A stretch of 64,000 nucleotides of DNA, from positions 1 to 64,000 of the forward strand of contig CAJUJJ010000013.1 in assembly GCA_910586765.1 (NCBI GenBank). Reading direction: 5' to 3'. The number at the start of each line of letters is the position of its first letter. The stretch's first letter is position 1. Below, in pieces: positions 9,133 through 18,913 of the stretch. Source of the stretch: an uncultured Clostridia bacterium. GTDB lineage: Bacteria; Bacillota; Clostridia; Lachnospirales; Anaerotignaceae. The notes beneath the pieces are model-generated. The model did no database searches and was not told where the DNA came from. It saw nothing but the letters and a program-made list of their open reading frames with translations. The translations under genes were made by a program, and so were the position numbers.

Positions 9133-10929
9133 TTAACCATCTGTTATTGTAATATACAAACTGTCCAATTTTCCTTTTTCTGCTATTAGCTTTTTAATTT
9201 GTTCTACAGATTGTGCTTGAGATGCCAATTTATCCAAACAAATTCTTTTTAATGTTTTAACTTCTTCTGTCAATGCTTTTTCTATTTCTTTTGTAGATTG
9301 ATATTGTGAAGTAACAGCAAATATTTCTGTCACTATTTTCTGTTCTTCTGGCAGTTCAAAATAATTGACTAATTCTGCTGGAAATACCACAGCACTTTTT
9401 TGATGAAGCAAATCTATTTTTTCATAAATATTTTTATAAATTTCTTCTGTAAAATCTTCTGCTGACAGTATTGTTTTTACTTTATTGAAAATTTGTATAT
9501 TAGAAGCACACAAAAATAAAATATCTCTCTGTGCTGCAAATAAACCTGATGATTTTGTTATCAAATCTTTATTGTTTTGATAATATTGCGTTTTCTTTTT
9601 TTGTTGTGCATTTTGTGTAAACAGTTCATTTTCTTTTTTTACTATTTTAATAATTTCATTTTCTATTGCTTGTTGCGAAATTCCTGTCATATTCGCAATT
9701 TCATTCGTGTAAACATTTCTTTCAATATCGTTATCTAATTTTGATAAAATATTCGCTGTTTTTGTTGTAAACTCTACTTTTTGTTGTGTTTGTGTTAAAT
9801 CATATTGTTTTTTTAAACATTGTATTTGAAATGTAATATAATGTTGAGCATTTGCTAATAAGTGAGAAAAAGCCTGTGCACCATTTTGCTTTATAAATTC
9901 GTCAGGGTCTTTTCCATCTGGCACTTGCAACACTTTTACACGAAAACCATTTTGTGTTAATATAGGAATTGCCCTTTGTGCTGCTACAGTACCTGCATCA
10001 TCGCTGTCATAAAGTAGTATGACACTATCTGCATATTTTTTTAACACTTTTGCGTGCTCCTGATTAAATGCCGTTCCTAAAGATGCGGCTACATTTTTAA
10101 AACCTGCTTGATAAATAGAAATCATATCCATATAGCCTTCTACTAATATTATTTCTCTTTTTCTTGTATTTTTTGCAAAATTAAGACCATATAAATTTCT
10201 GCTTTTATTAAAAATCTGTGTTTCAGGAGAGTTTAAATATTTGGGTTCTCCTTTTGATAATATTCTGCCTCCAAATCCAATGACTCTACCTTGTATATCT
10301 AATATAGGAAACATCAATCGATTTCGGAAACGGTCAAAATATCCTTTTTCTTCTTTTCTTTCTATTATCAAACCACTTTTTTGTAATTCTTGTTGAGAAA
10401 ATCCTTGTTTTTGTAAATATTGATATAATTCTTGTTGTCCTTTTGGTGCATAACCTATACCAAATTTTTTCTGTATATTTGTATTCATTTGACGTTTTTG
10501 TAAATACTCTCTTGCCTGTTCTCCAACAGGTTCATGTAATTTCTCATAAAAAAAACGTCCTGCCTTTTTATGTAAATCAAAAAGCCTTTGCCTTTGTAGT
10601 TCCTGCTCTTTCGCCTGTTTTGTGTATTGTGGTTGAGGCAATGTAATATTTGCTCTTTCTGCAAGCCTTTTTATTGCCTCTGGAAAAGTATCATTTTCCA
10701 TTTGCATTATAAAAGTATATACATTTCCTGCTGCACCACAGCCAAAGCAATAATAAAATTGTCTTTCACTACTGACAGAAAAAGAAGGCGTTTTTTCATT
10801 GTGAAATGGACAAAGACCAAAATAAGATGTTCCTTTTTGTTTTAGCGGTATATATTCTGATATAACATCTACAATATCGTTTTGAACTCGTACTTCCTCT
10901 AATATTTCCTGGGGATACAACACAAGCAT
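9133..10929 (-). CDS. dnaG: DNA primase
   Basis: This protein makes RNA primers at the replication fork. The CHC2 zinc finger is visible in LCPFHNEKTPSF and YYCFGCGAAGN near residues 40-70. The TOPRIM domain follows, with ILVEGYMDMIS (acidic E) and LLYDSDDAGTVAA (the DxD pair). A helicase-binding C-terminal domain completes about 600 residues. The start is uncertain: ATG 10929 was chosen, but GTG 10923, 6 bp past a GAGGTG, and TTG 10941, behind AAGGAAG, are both plausible. It precedes rpoD in the same unit. A TTGACA at 10990-10995 (minus) may be its -35, but no clear -10 is visible. Confidence 0.95.
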   Translation of the reverse strand: MLVLYPQEILEEVRVQNDIVDVISEYIPLKQKGTSYFGLCPFHNEKTPSFSVSSERQFYYCFGCGAAGNVYTFIMQMENDTFPEAIKRLAERANITLPQPQYTKQAKEQELQRQRLFDLHKKAGRFFYEKLHEPVGEQAREYLQKRQMNTNIQKKFGIGYAPKGQQELYQYLQKQGFSQQELQKSGLIIERKEEKGYFDRFRNRLMFPILDIQGRVIGFGGRILSKGEPKYLNSPETQIFNKSRNLYGLNFAKNTRKREIILVEGYMDMISIYQAGFKNVAASLGTAFNQEHAKVLKKYADSVILLYDSDDAGTVAAQRAIPILTQNGFRVKVLQVPDGKDPDEFIKQNGAQAFSHLLANAQHYITFQIQCLKKQYDLTQTQQKVEFTTKTANILSKLDNDIERNVYTNEIANMTGISQQAIENEIIKIVKKENELFTQNAQQKKKTQYYQNNKDLITKSSGLFAAQRDILFLCASNIQIFNKVKTILSAEDFTEEIYKNIYEKIDLLHQKSAVVFPAELVNYFELPEEQKIVTEIFAVTSQYQSTKEIEKALTEEVKTLKRICLDKLASQAQSVEQIKKLIAEKGKLDSLYITITDG

Positions 10930-11129
10930 CACCTCATTCAAATAGCTTCCTTATTACAAATTGCCAGCTTTATCAATAAACAACATTTTTGTCAATATGT
11001 AATAACGGAATATAACTATATAGTTTATTTCGACATTTTTTATAAAATTCCTTCTTATTTTAAAATATTTGTACAGTTCTACAAAAAACAAATTATATTT
11101 TGAAATCTGCTATGTAATTTTTTATAGTT

Positions 11130-13904
11130 TTATATTTCTATTGTTATATTGCTACCTCCTGTAATTGCCTTTCTCACAACAATTTGTTTTTCAATACGTT
11201 CTTTTATTTCCGAAACATGAGAAATAATACCTATCATTCTATCTCCTTCTGTCAAATTATGCAGTACATTAATTGCTTGATTAAGTGACTCCTCATCTAA
11301 AGAACCAAAGCCTTCATCAATAAACATAGCATCTATTTGTATTCCTCCAGCACAAGACTGTATTTCATCAGAAAGACCTAATGCGAGAGAAAGTGCTGCC
11401 TGAAATGCTTCTCCTCCAGACAATGTTTTAATGCTGCGTTCTGAACCATTATAATGGTCAATTACATTCAATTCTAAACCGCTTTGACTTTGACGATTTT
11501 CAGCATCTATTTTCCTTTTTAATTCATATTGTCCAGTGCTCATAGTCATAAATCTAACATTTGCTTTTGCTATGATTCTTTCAAAATAATTCATTTGTAC
11601 ATAAGTTTCCAACATTACTTTATCTTTTCCTGTAATTTTTCCATTTACAGTATCTGATAAACTTTTTACAAAATAATATTCTTTTTCTGTTTTTTCCATT
11701 TCATTGCTATATTTTTGTATTTCATTTAGTATTTTCTGATTAGAAGTATGTTGTACGTTGATAGCATCTATATCATATTGTATAGTATCTTTTGCTGTAG
11801 CAAGCTGTTTTTGTTGTTGAAGTAGCTGCTGTATATCTACTGTTATATCATTTGAAATTTGTTTTTCTAATGTTGCAATAGTTGTTTTTTGTTGTTCTAC
11901 TAACGCAGCACAATTTTCAAATTCTATTTTTGTCTGTTGTATTTGCTGTTCTATATCATTTTTTTGCTTTTTCATTTCTAAAATTTTATCAGAAGCTATT
12001 TTTTTATTTTCATATTGTAAATTACTTTTTAATTTCGTTATTTGTATTGTAGTGTTTTCTATTTCTTTTTGCAAAACAACACTGTCTTTTTCTGCCCTTT
12101 GTAATTTTTGTTCTATTTGAAGCTGTTTTTTTTCATTTTGTTCTATGCTTTTCTCCAAAGAAATTCTTTGCTCTATTTTTTCATTAATTTGTTGTATTTG
12201 ATGCTCTATCTCATCAATTCTTTCTGTACTTTCTTTTCCTTTTTGTTTAATTATTGTTAAAATATCTGAAAAAGGACATTCTCCAATTACCTTTTCAGAC
12301 TGCACCACAATAGTATGATATAATGTTTCAACTTTTCCTTTTATTTCTCCTGCATTTATACTAAAATTAGACATTTCTTTTTCAGAAATAATAATATCAT
12401 TTTTAAAATGTTCTAATTCCTCTCTGCTAGGTGCTTTTTCAGTCATTTTTGCAATTTCAGGGTGTTCTACAGAACCACAAACAGGACATTTTTGTCCTGT
12501 TTGCAATGTAGATGCCAATATCCCTGCTTGTTCGTCAAAAAAGGCCTTTTCCATTGCTATCAATTTCTGTTTTTTATTTGTACAAATGCTCGCCGCTTGT
12601 TCATATTTTTGTTTTGCCATATGAAATTGTTTTATTACAGTATTATAATTTTTGATAGAATGAAAAATTTCTCTATAAATCTCTCTTTTATTTTCTAGTT
12701 CTTTTTTTTCTATTTCTAGTTTTGATTGTATTGTTTCTACATCTTTTAGTGTAGTAATGGTGTCTTTTTCATTCAATATCATTTGTTTTATTTGTTTTAA
12801 TAGTAAAGTGTCTTTTTCTAATTGCTGTTTTAGCATTTCCACATTTTGAGTGTACTGATTTATTTTATTACTTTGTTTTTCTAATTCGTCATACTCTGCT
12901 AATTTGTTATTTGCTGTTTCAATAGCAACTGCTAATTCATCTCTTTTTACTGATTTCATTTGAGCAGCGTCTGCATTTTGTTTTAATTGATACAATAAAG
13001 GCTGTTTTTGTTCTAATATACTCTTTGCTTTTTCCATATCACTTTTTGCTTTTGAAATGGCTTCTGCTTTTCCTAACAATTTATTTACTTCTCCCAATTT
13101 ATTTTCTATTTCTTTAAAACGTTCTTTTAATGTAATCAATTCTTCTTGTTCTTTTATAATAATTTTTTGTGTCAAATCAATCACTTCTTCTATAGGAGCC
13201 ATGTTATTATTTGACTGTAAATGATTTAAAGGCATATAAAAATCATCTTTTTCATCACAGCTAATACTTTTGATATATCTCATAATATTTTTACTAATAT
13301 CATCATATTGCTGTTTTAAACTACTTGCTTCTTCTTTTATTTTTTCTTGAAATAAAAAATAAGGTTTTGTATTAAATATCTCTCTGAATATTTTGCTTCG
13401 TTCTTCTGTTTTAGAAAGCAATAATTTTAAAAAATCGCCTTGTGCAATCATAGCAATTTGTATAAATTGATTTCTGTCAATTCCTATCAATTCTATGATT
13501 GATTTTGTCACTTCTTTTGACTTCGTAACAGGAGTACGATTGTCAGGAAATGTCAATACTGCATCTGCTTTTTGTGTTGTAAATCCTTCTCCTTTTTCTC
13601 TTTTTCGTATATATTCTGGATTTCTGCGAATATGATATTGTTTTTTTTGATACAAAAAAGTAAATTCTACATAAGTAGGGGTATCTTCTTTGGCATACTT
13701 ACTGCGGAACATATTCGCTTCTCTTACATTTCCGCTTGCTTCGCCATAAAGAGCAAATGTAATAGCATCAAATATTGTTGTTTTGCCTGCTCCTGTATCT
13801 CCAGTAATTAAATATAATCCTTTTCCTCCTAATTTTTCAAAATCAATATCTACTTTTCCTGCATAAGGGCCAAATGCCGATAAACATAATTTCACTGGCT
13901 TCAC
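11130..13904 (-). CDS. sbcC: Exonuclease subunit SbcC (Rad50-like ATPase)
   Basis: This is the SMC-like ATPase of the SbcCD nuclease, which opens hairpins and processes blocked DNA ends. Walker A is TGDTGAGKTTIFD near residue 34. Long coiled coils flank the zinc hook CPVCG near the middle. The ABC signature is TLSGGEAFQAALSL and Walker B is AMFIDEGFGSLDEE near the C terminus. The start is taken as GTG 13904, which overlaps the sbcD stop as GTGA and has GGAGGT 6 bp upstream. The longer in-frame ATG at 13919 would start within that ribosome-binding site. The length is 924 residues. Confidence 0.95.
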   Translation of the reverse strand: MKPVKLCLSAFGPYAGKVDIDFEKLGGKGLYLITGDTGAGKTTIFDAITFALYGEASGNVREANMFRSKYAKEDTPTYVEFTFLYQKKQYHIRRNPEYIRKREKGEGFTTQKADAVLTFPDNRTPVTKSKEVTKSIIELIGIDRNQFIQIAMIAQGDFLKLLLSKTEERSKIFREIFNTKPYFLFQEKIKEEASSLKQQYDDISKNIMRYIKSISCDEKDDFYMPLNHLQSNNNMAPIEEVIDLTQKIIIKEQEELITLKERFKEIENKLGEVNKLLGKAEAISKAKSDMEKAKSILEQKQPLLYQLKQNADAAQMKSVKRDELAVAIETANNKLAEYDELEKQSNKINQYTQNVEMLKQQLEKDTLLLKQIKQMILNEKDTITTLKDVETIQSKLEIEKKELENKREIYREIFHSIKNYNTVIKQFHMAKQKYEQAASICTNKKQKLIAMEKAFFDEQAGILASTLQTGQKCPVCGSVEHPEIAKMTEKAPSREELEHFKNDIIISEKEMSNFSINAGEIKGKVETLYHTIVVQSEKVIGECPFSDILTIIKQKGKESTERIDEIEHQIQQINEKIEQRISLEKSIEQNEKKQLQIEQKLQRAEKDSVVLQKEIENTTIQITKLKSNLQYENKKIASDKILEMKKQKNDIEQQIQQTKIEFENCAALVEQQKTTIATLEKQISNDITVDIQQLLQQQKQLATAKDTIQYDIDAINVQHTSNQKILNEIQKYSNEMEKTEKEYYFVKSLSDTVNGKITGKDKVMLETYVQMNYFERIIAKANVRFMTMSTGQYELKRKIDAENRQSQSGLELNVIDHYNGSERSIKTLSGGEAFQAALSLALGLSDEIQSCAGGIQIDAMFIDEGFGSLDEESLNQAINVLHNLTEGDRMIGIISHVSEIKERIEKQIVVRKAITGGSNITIEI

Positions 13905-15037
13905 AACTCTACCTCCCATATTTTTTCCATAATATGAGCAGAAAACAGTGTCTGTTCTTCTGTCATAGCACAGTTATTTTGTATTTCATAAAATTGTTGT
14001 AATAATTGTAAAGGGGTTTTATTTTCTATATTTTCTGTCACATCAATCATTTGATTATTTTGTGTTCTTTTGTTATCATAGTCCAATCGCATAATATTAG
14101 GATAAATGCTGCGAAGTTTTGAAATGGCATCAACAATATCTTGTTCATCTTTTAATATAATGTGCATATAATTTTGTACATTGATATTTTTATAATACTG
14201 TAATGCAGTAATTTCTTGATAATATCCTTTTATTTCGCACATATCTTTTTGAGGGATTAAATCTATTTTTTCAATAGAAATATTTCCTTTTTGTTTTAAT
14301 GTCACTATGCTAACAGATTTTTTATGATTTACTTCTGAAAAAGAATATTTTAAAGGGGTACCACAGTAACGTATTGTTTCACGGCCTACATATTGTGGTT
14401 TATGTATATGTCCTAAAGCAACATAATCAAAATTATCAAAAACATCTGCATCTACATTATCAATACCACCTACTGAAATATCTTCTGAATTACTTTTTTC
14501 TGCTCCAGTTACAAATTGATGTGCAATTAATACATTTCTTCTATTTTTATTGATATTGATATGTTCTATTACTGTTTTTACAGCATCATTATAAGAATTA
14601 ATCTCTACATCACTATAATATGGTCTTACTGTAGCAGGCTTTATAAATGGTAATAAATATATTGCTATTTCGCCATATTCATCTTTTAATATAATTTCAC
14701 TGACATTTCCGTCAAATACAGGAGAAAAATAAACTTTGCTTTGTTTCATCAATTCTGCCCCAAAAGCAACTCTTTCTGCTGCATCGTGATTTCCACTAAT
14801 AACAAATACAGGTATATTTTTGCTTGCTATTTTAGTCAAAAAATCATCAAAAACTTGTACTGCTTCTCTTGATGGTATTGATTTATCATAAATATCCCCC
14901 GCAATCCATACACCATCTACTTTTTGCTGCTCTATAATAGAAATTATTTTATCAAAAATATATTTCTGGTCTTCTAACATAGAAAATTCATTTACTTTTT
15001 TACCAATATGTAAATCTGATAAATGTATAAATTTCAT
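13901..15037 (-). CDS. sbcD: Exonuclease subunit SbcD (Mre11-like nuclease)
   Basis: This is the metallophosphoesterase nuclease partner of SbcC. The phosphodiesterase motifs occur in order: FIHLSDLHIGK at the N terminus, AGDIYDKS, ISGNHDAAER and ALGHIHKPQ. A C-terminal capping region completes the roughly 378-residue protein. The start ATG 15037 is preceded by GTGGGGA; a GTG at 15049 inside that sequence is less likely. It lies 12 bp after tex and overlaps sbcC by 4 bp, so the SbcCD stoichiometry is probably set by translational coupling. Confidence 0.95.
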   Translation of the reverse strand: MKFIHLSDLHIGKKVNEFSMLEDQKYIFDKIISIIEQQKVDGVWIAGDIYDKSIPSREAVQVFDDFLTKIASKNIPVFVISGNHDAAERVAFGAELMKQSKVYFSPVFDGNVSEIILKDEYGEIAIYLLPFIKPATVRPYYSDVEINSYNDAVKTVIEHININKNRRNVLIAHQFVTGAEKSNSEDISVGGIDNVDADVFDNFDYVALGHIHKPQYVGRETIRYCGTPLKYSFSEVNHKKSVSIVTLKQKGNISIEKIDLIPQKDMCEIKGYYQEITALQYYKNINVQNYMHIILKDEQDIVDAISKLRSIYPNIMRLDYDNKRTQNNQMIDVTENIENKTPLQLLQQFYEIQNNCAMTEEQTLFSAHIMEKIWEVEL

Positions 15038-15049
15038 AATATTCCCCAC

Positions 15050-17203
15050 TTATTGTTGTATATTTTTCATAGTTAATGATATTCTCTTTTTAGACATATC
15101 TACATTAAGCACTTTTACCTGCACAATATCTCCAACACTGACTACTTCTAAAGGGTGTTTGATATATTTTTCAGATAATTCTGAAACGTGTACTAATCCA
15201 TCTTGATGTACACCAATATCTATAAAAGCACCAAAGTCAATGACATTTCTTACTGTTCCCTTTAGTATCATATCTGGTTTTAAATCTTCCATAGATAAAA
15301 CGTCACTTCTTAATACAGGTAAAGGCATTTCTTCACGAGGGTCACGTCCTGGTTTTTCCAATTCTTTTATAATATCATCTAATGTAGGTACACCAATACC
15401 TAATTCTTCTGCTGTTTTTTCTTTTTGAAGTATTTTTTGAGAAATATTTTTTACACTCTTATTTTGTACATCTTCTAATGTATATCCTACTGTTTTTAAA
15501 AGTGCCTCTGCTGCCTTATAACTTTCTGGGTGCACTCCTGTATTATCCAAAACAGTTTCACTTTCGGGTATTCTTAAAAATCCTGCACACTGTTCAAATG
15601 CTTTTGGCCCTAATTTTGGTACTTTTAAAAGTTCCTTTCTTGTTTTAAATTTTCCATTTTCTTCTCTATATTTTAATATATTTTTTGCTACAGTGTTGCT
15701 TACACCTGCTACATAAGAAAGCAATGAAGGAGAAGCGGTATTCAAATCTACACCAACAGCATTTACACAGCTTTCTACTACACCACCTAATGCTTCTCCC
15801 AATCTTTTTTGGTTCATATCGTGCTGATACTGTCCTACCCCTATTGATTTAGGGTCTATTTTAACAAGCTCTGCAAGAGGGTCTTGCAAACGGCGACCTA
15901 TAGAAACTGCACTTCTTAATGCAACATCAAATTCTGGAAATTCTTCTGCTCCCAATTTAGAAGCAGAATATACAGATGCTCCAGCTTCATTTACTATCAC
16001 ATAAAAAACTGTTCTATCTATTGCTTTCAATAATGTTTCTGCAACAAAAATTTCAGACTCTCTGGAAGCTGTACCATTTCCTATTGCTATCACATCTACA
16101 TGATACTGTTCAATTAATTGTTTTAATTTGTTTTTAGCTTCTTCTGTTTTCTTTTGAGGTGCTGTAGGATATACAACGGCTGTATCTAATGTTTTTCCTG
16201 TTTGGTCAATTACTGCAATTTTACAGCCTGTCCTAAAAGCAGGGTCTAATGCTAATACTACTTTATCTTTAATAGGAGGCTGAAGCAAAAGTTGTTTTAA
16301 ATTTTCACGAAATACTTTAATCGCATTTTCTTCTGCTTGCTCTGTCATATCATTTCGTATTTCTCTTTCTAAAGAAGGAGAAATTAGTCTTTTATAACTA
16401 TCTGCTATCACTTCTTGTAATATTTCTTTTGTATTACTATTTTTTATAATAATTTTATAAGCTAATTTTTGAAGTAAAACATTCTCATCTTCTAAAGCAA
16501 TTTTTACTGTCAAAAAGTTTTCTTTTTCTCCTCTGTTAATTGCCAATACTCTATGTCCTGCCACTTTTTTAATAGGCTCTTTAAAATCATAATACATTTC
16601 ATATACAGATTGTGCTGTTTCATCACTGGCTTTTGCAGTCAAAAATCCATTTTTTACTGTTTCCGTTCTGAGCATTTTTCTTAAATCTGCATCATCAGAA
16701 ATGCGTTCTGCTATAATGTCTTTTGCTCCAGAAAGTGCATCTTGTACTGTTTCAACACCTTTTTCTACATCAATAAAGTCTTTTGCCATATTTTCTACAC
16801 TATCCGTTGCAATTTGAAGCCATATTAAATCTGCAAGAGGTTCTAAACCTTTCTCTTTTGCAATGGTTGCCCTTGTACGACGCTTTGGACGGAAAGGACG
16901 ATAAATGTCTTCTATCTCTGTCATAGTTTCTGCTAAAGAAAGTTTTTGTTCTAGTTCTTCTGTCATATTTCCTTGTTCTGTAATAATATTTTTGACTTGT
17001 TCTCTTTTTTCTTCTAAATTGCGTAAATAAGAAAGCCTTTCTGATAATGTACGAAGTATTTGGTCATCTAATGAGCCTGTCATTTCTTTTCTGTAACGAG
17101 CAATAAAAGGTATTGTGTTTCCTTCATCTATGAGTTTTATTACATTTTCTACTTGTGTTTGTTTTAATTCAAATTCTTGTTGTAATTTTAATTGTATGTC
17201 CAT
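15050..17203 (-). CDS. tex: RNA-binding transcription accessory protein Tex (S1 domain)
   Basis: A 717-residue protein. The N-terminal Tex helical region is followed by a YqgF/RNase H-like domain (VVLALDPAFRTGCKIAVID near 318-336), helix-hairpin-helix modules (LLSYVAGVSNTVAKNILKYR and KLLKVPKLGPKAFEQCAGF in spirit, near 495-560) and a C-terminal S1 domain (about 645-712: LKGTVRNVIDFGAFIDIG). Tex binds nucleic acids and affects transcription; its precise role here is not evident. The ATG follows AGGAGG. It stands 9 bp behind the MBL-fold gene and just ahead of sbcD. Confidence 0.95.
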   Translation of the reverse strand: MDIQLKLQQEFELKQTQVENVIKLIDEGNTIPFIARYRKEMTGSLDDQILRTLSERLSYLRNLEEKREQVKNIITEQGNMTEELEQKLSLAETMTEIEDIYRPFRPKRRTRATIAKEKGLEPLADLIWLQIATDSVENMAKDFIDVEKGVETVQDALSGAKDIIAERISDDADLRKMLRTETVKNGFLTAKASDETAQSVYEMYYDFKEPIKKVAGHRVLAINRGEKENFLTVKIALEDENVLLQKLAYKIIIKNSNTKEILQEVIADSYKRLISPSLEREIRNDMTEQAEENAIKVFRENLKQLLLQPPIKDKVVLALDPAFRTGCKIAVIDQTGKTLDTAVVYPTAPQKKTEEAKNKLKQLIEQYHVDVIAIGNGTASRESEIFVAETLLKAIDRTVFYVIVNEAGASVYSASKLGAEEFPEFDVALRSAVSIGRRLQDPLAELVKIDPKSIGVGQYQHDMNQKRLGEALGGVVESCVNAVGVDLNTASPSLLSYVAGVSNTVAKNILKYREENGKFKTRKELLKVPKLGPKAFEQCAGFLRIPESETVLDNTGVHPESYKAAEALLKTVGYTLEDVQNKSVKNISQKILQKEKTAEELGIGVPTLDDIIKELEKPGRDPREEMPLPVLRSDVLSMEDLKPDMILKGTVRNVIDFGAFIDIGVHQDGLVHVSELSEKYIKHPLEVVSVGDIVQVKVLNVDMSKKRISLTMKNIQQ

Positions 17204-17212
17204 TTTTTCCTC

Positions 17213-18247
17213 CTATTTCTTTTCCGATAAATCAATTTTACTTTTACATTTTTCAGCACTATAGAGCAAACGATATTGATTGACATTTCCTTCCAATTTT
17301 TCAACAATATGAATTGCCATCAAATAGTCTAAATGTGCCATTGTTTCACCTACTGCAAACCATCTTTGTGTAATAGGAAAATCTTCCCAACATTTCCCTC
17401 TCATAGACCATTTCATAAAAGAAGCTGTTTGATATGCTGTTAAATTTTGTCCTTTTGCCAATATATCAATGGTATCTTCTAAACGCATTTTATGATGAAG
17501 TAATATTTGCTCTATTCTTTCATAAACATCAATATCATTTTTTCTGTGGGCAGGAAGTGCTAATTGTATTGGTATTTTTTTTATTTTATAAAGACTTTGT
17601 ATGTAATCTCCCAAAGAATTTTTTACTCCTAACCATGATGTAATATTAGGTGTAATGTCAAATAAAATGTGGTCTGCTGTAAATAATATTTTATATTTTG
17701 GTATATAAAGACACATCTGTCCTGGTGTATGTCCTGGTACAAGTATTGCTTGTAATGTACAATCACCAATTTGAATGGTATCACCGTCATTTAATGTGGT
17801 GGCTTCAAATACACCGCTTGGTGCAAAACTACGTGCTGGATTTGTATTTCGTAATACTGTAGTATATTCTTTAGGAAAACCTTCTTGTTCAAATTTTTGT
17901 TCTGTTTTTAGCCACATATCACCTGCTATAGTTGCTACAAAATAATCATAATCTATTTTCCCCATATAAATATTACATTTTTTATGTTTTGTCAACTCAT
18001 AAACCAATCCTGTATGGTCAGAATGTAAATGCGTCAAAAAAATAGAAGTATATTCTATGTCAATACCTAGTTCTTTCATTCCACATTCTAAAGCCTGTTT
18101 ACATTCTGGTCTATTAAATCCTGTGTCAATAATCAATGTTTCATTGCCTGATTTCAATACATAACAATTCAAATTCTTTAAAGGATTATCTGGCAAAGGA
18201 ACATAAATTTGAAATATGGCAGGCTCATCATTTACTTTTGCTATCAA
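17213..18247 (-). CDS. MBL-fold metallo-hydrolase
   Basis: About 344 residues with the metallo-beta-lactamase fold. The metal motif is THLHSDHTG near residue 75, followed by GHTPGQMCLY and TADHILFD. The C-terminal region is a winged-helix-like extension seen in related glyoxalase II/LACTB2-type hydrolases. The substrate is unknown. The first in-frame start, TTG 18256, is directly abutted by GGGAG. The TTG at 18247 is 9 bp from that site and is preferred. The gene heads the MBL-tex-sbcD-sbcC unit, with a promoter at 18285-18313. Confidence 0.85.
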   Translation of the reverse strand: MIAKVNDEPAIFQIYVPLPDNPLKNLNCYVLKSGNETLIIDTGFNRPECKQALECGMKELGIDIEYTSIFLTHLHSDHTGLVYELTKHKKCNIYMGKIDYDYFVATIAGDMWLKTEQKFEQEGFPKEYTTVLRNTNPARSFAPSGVFEATTLNDGDTIQIGDCTLQAILVPGHTPGQMCLYIPKYKILFTADHILFDITPNITSWLGVKNSLGDYIQSLYKIKKIPIQLALPAHRKNDIDVYERIEQILLHHKMRLEDTIDILAKGQNLTAYQTASFMKWSMRGKCWEDFPITQRWFAVGETMAHLDYLMAIHIVEKLEGNVNQYRLLYSAEKCKSKIDLSEKK

Positions 18248-18284
18248 AAAATTCAACTCCCTTATTTACAATATGTTACATTTT

Positions 18285-18313
18285 ATTATATGTTTTTTTA
18301 TTGTAATTCTCAA
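18285..18313 (-). promoter_or_regulatory. Promoter of the MBL-tex-sbcDC operon
   Basis: On the minus strand the -35 is TTGAGA (18308-18313) and the -10 is TATAAT (18285-18290), with a 17-bp spacer. The rest of the intergenic stretch up to 18457 holds nothing else I can recognise. Confidence 0.7.
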
Positions 18314-18457
18314 CTAATAAATATATTCTTTCACTAAAACAGTATCATTTTTTTAATGGAGTTACAAAATATACTCATAAATTCATTTTATAAACTGTAC
18401 CCATAAAAAATTTGCCATTCATTCCATACATTAGTGGTATTGTTTTATAAGAATATA

Positions 18458-18485
18458 TTCACAGTATTAAAAAGTATGGTATAAT
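18458..18485 (+). promoter_or_regulatory. Promoter of the darA-holB operon
   Basis: The -35 is TTCACA (18458-18463) and the -10 is TATAAT (18480-18485), with a 16-bp spacer. It stands about 80 bp upstream of the darA start. Confidence 0.6.
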
Positions 18486-18566
18486 AAACTACATTCAAAT
18501 TCATAAAATAATAAAATAACAGTTTTGATTAAAATAAAAAGTACACCAACTAGGAGGTTTTGTATT

Positions 18567-18893
18567 ATGAAATTAATTGTTGCAATTATACAAGATGATG
18601 ACGCTGGAAATGTAATTGGTCATTTAAACGATGATGGTTTTCAAGTAACACGTCTTTCCACAAAAGGCGGATTTTTACGCTCAGGAAACACCACCATTTT
18701 AACAGGTGTAGAAGATGAAAAAATTGAAAATGTACTTCATATATTAGAAACAAACTGCAAAAGCAGAAACCAATTTACAACATTGCCTGCTCCTTATGGA
18801 AGTGTTCACGGATTTATGCCAAAACCTATTGAAGTACGTGTTGGCGGGGCTACTGTATTTGTAATAGATGTAGAACAATTTCATAAGTTTTAA
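18567..18893 (+). CDS. darA: Cyclic di-AMP receptor, PII-like (DarA/PstA)
   Basis: A 108-residue PII-like protein that binds the second messenger c-di-AMP in Firmicutes. The signature regions are visible: MKLIVAIIQDDDAGNV at the start, GFQVTRLSTKGGFLRSGNTT around 30-49 and the C-terminal GGATVFVIDVEQFHKF. The ATG at 18567 follows TAGGAGG; an in-frame ATG at 18525 gives a non-conserved extension. Its position upstream of holB and ricT matches other Firmicutes. The downstream effect of the receptor is not defined by this sequence. Confidence 0.93.
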   Translation: MKLIVAIIQDDDAGNVIGHLNDDGFQVTRLSTKGGFLRSGNTTILTGVEDEKIENVLHILETNCKSRNQFTTLPAPYGSVHGFMPKPIEVRVGGATVFVIDVEQFHKF

Positions 18894-18913
18894 TATTGTC
18901 ATAGGAGGGAAAT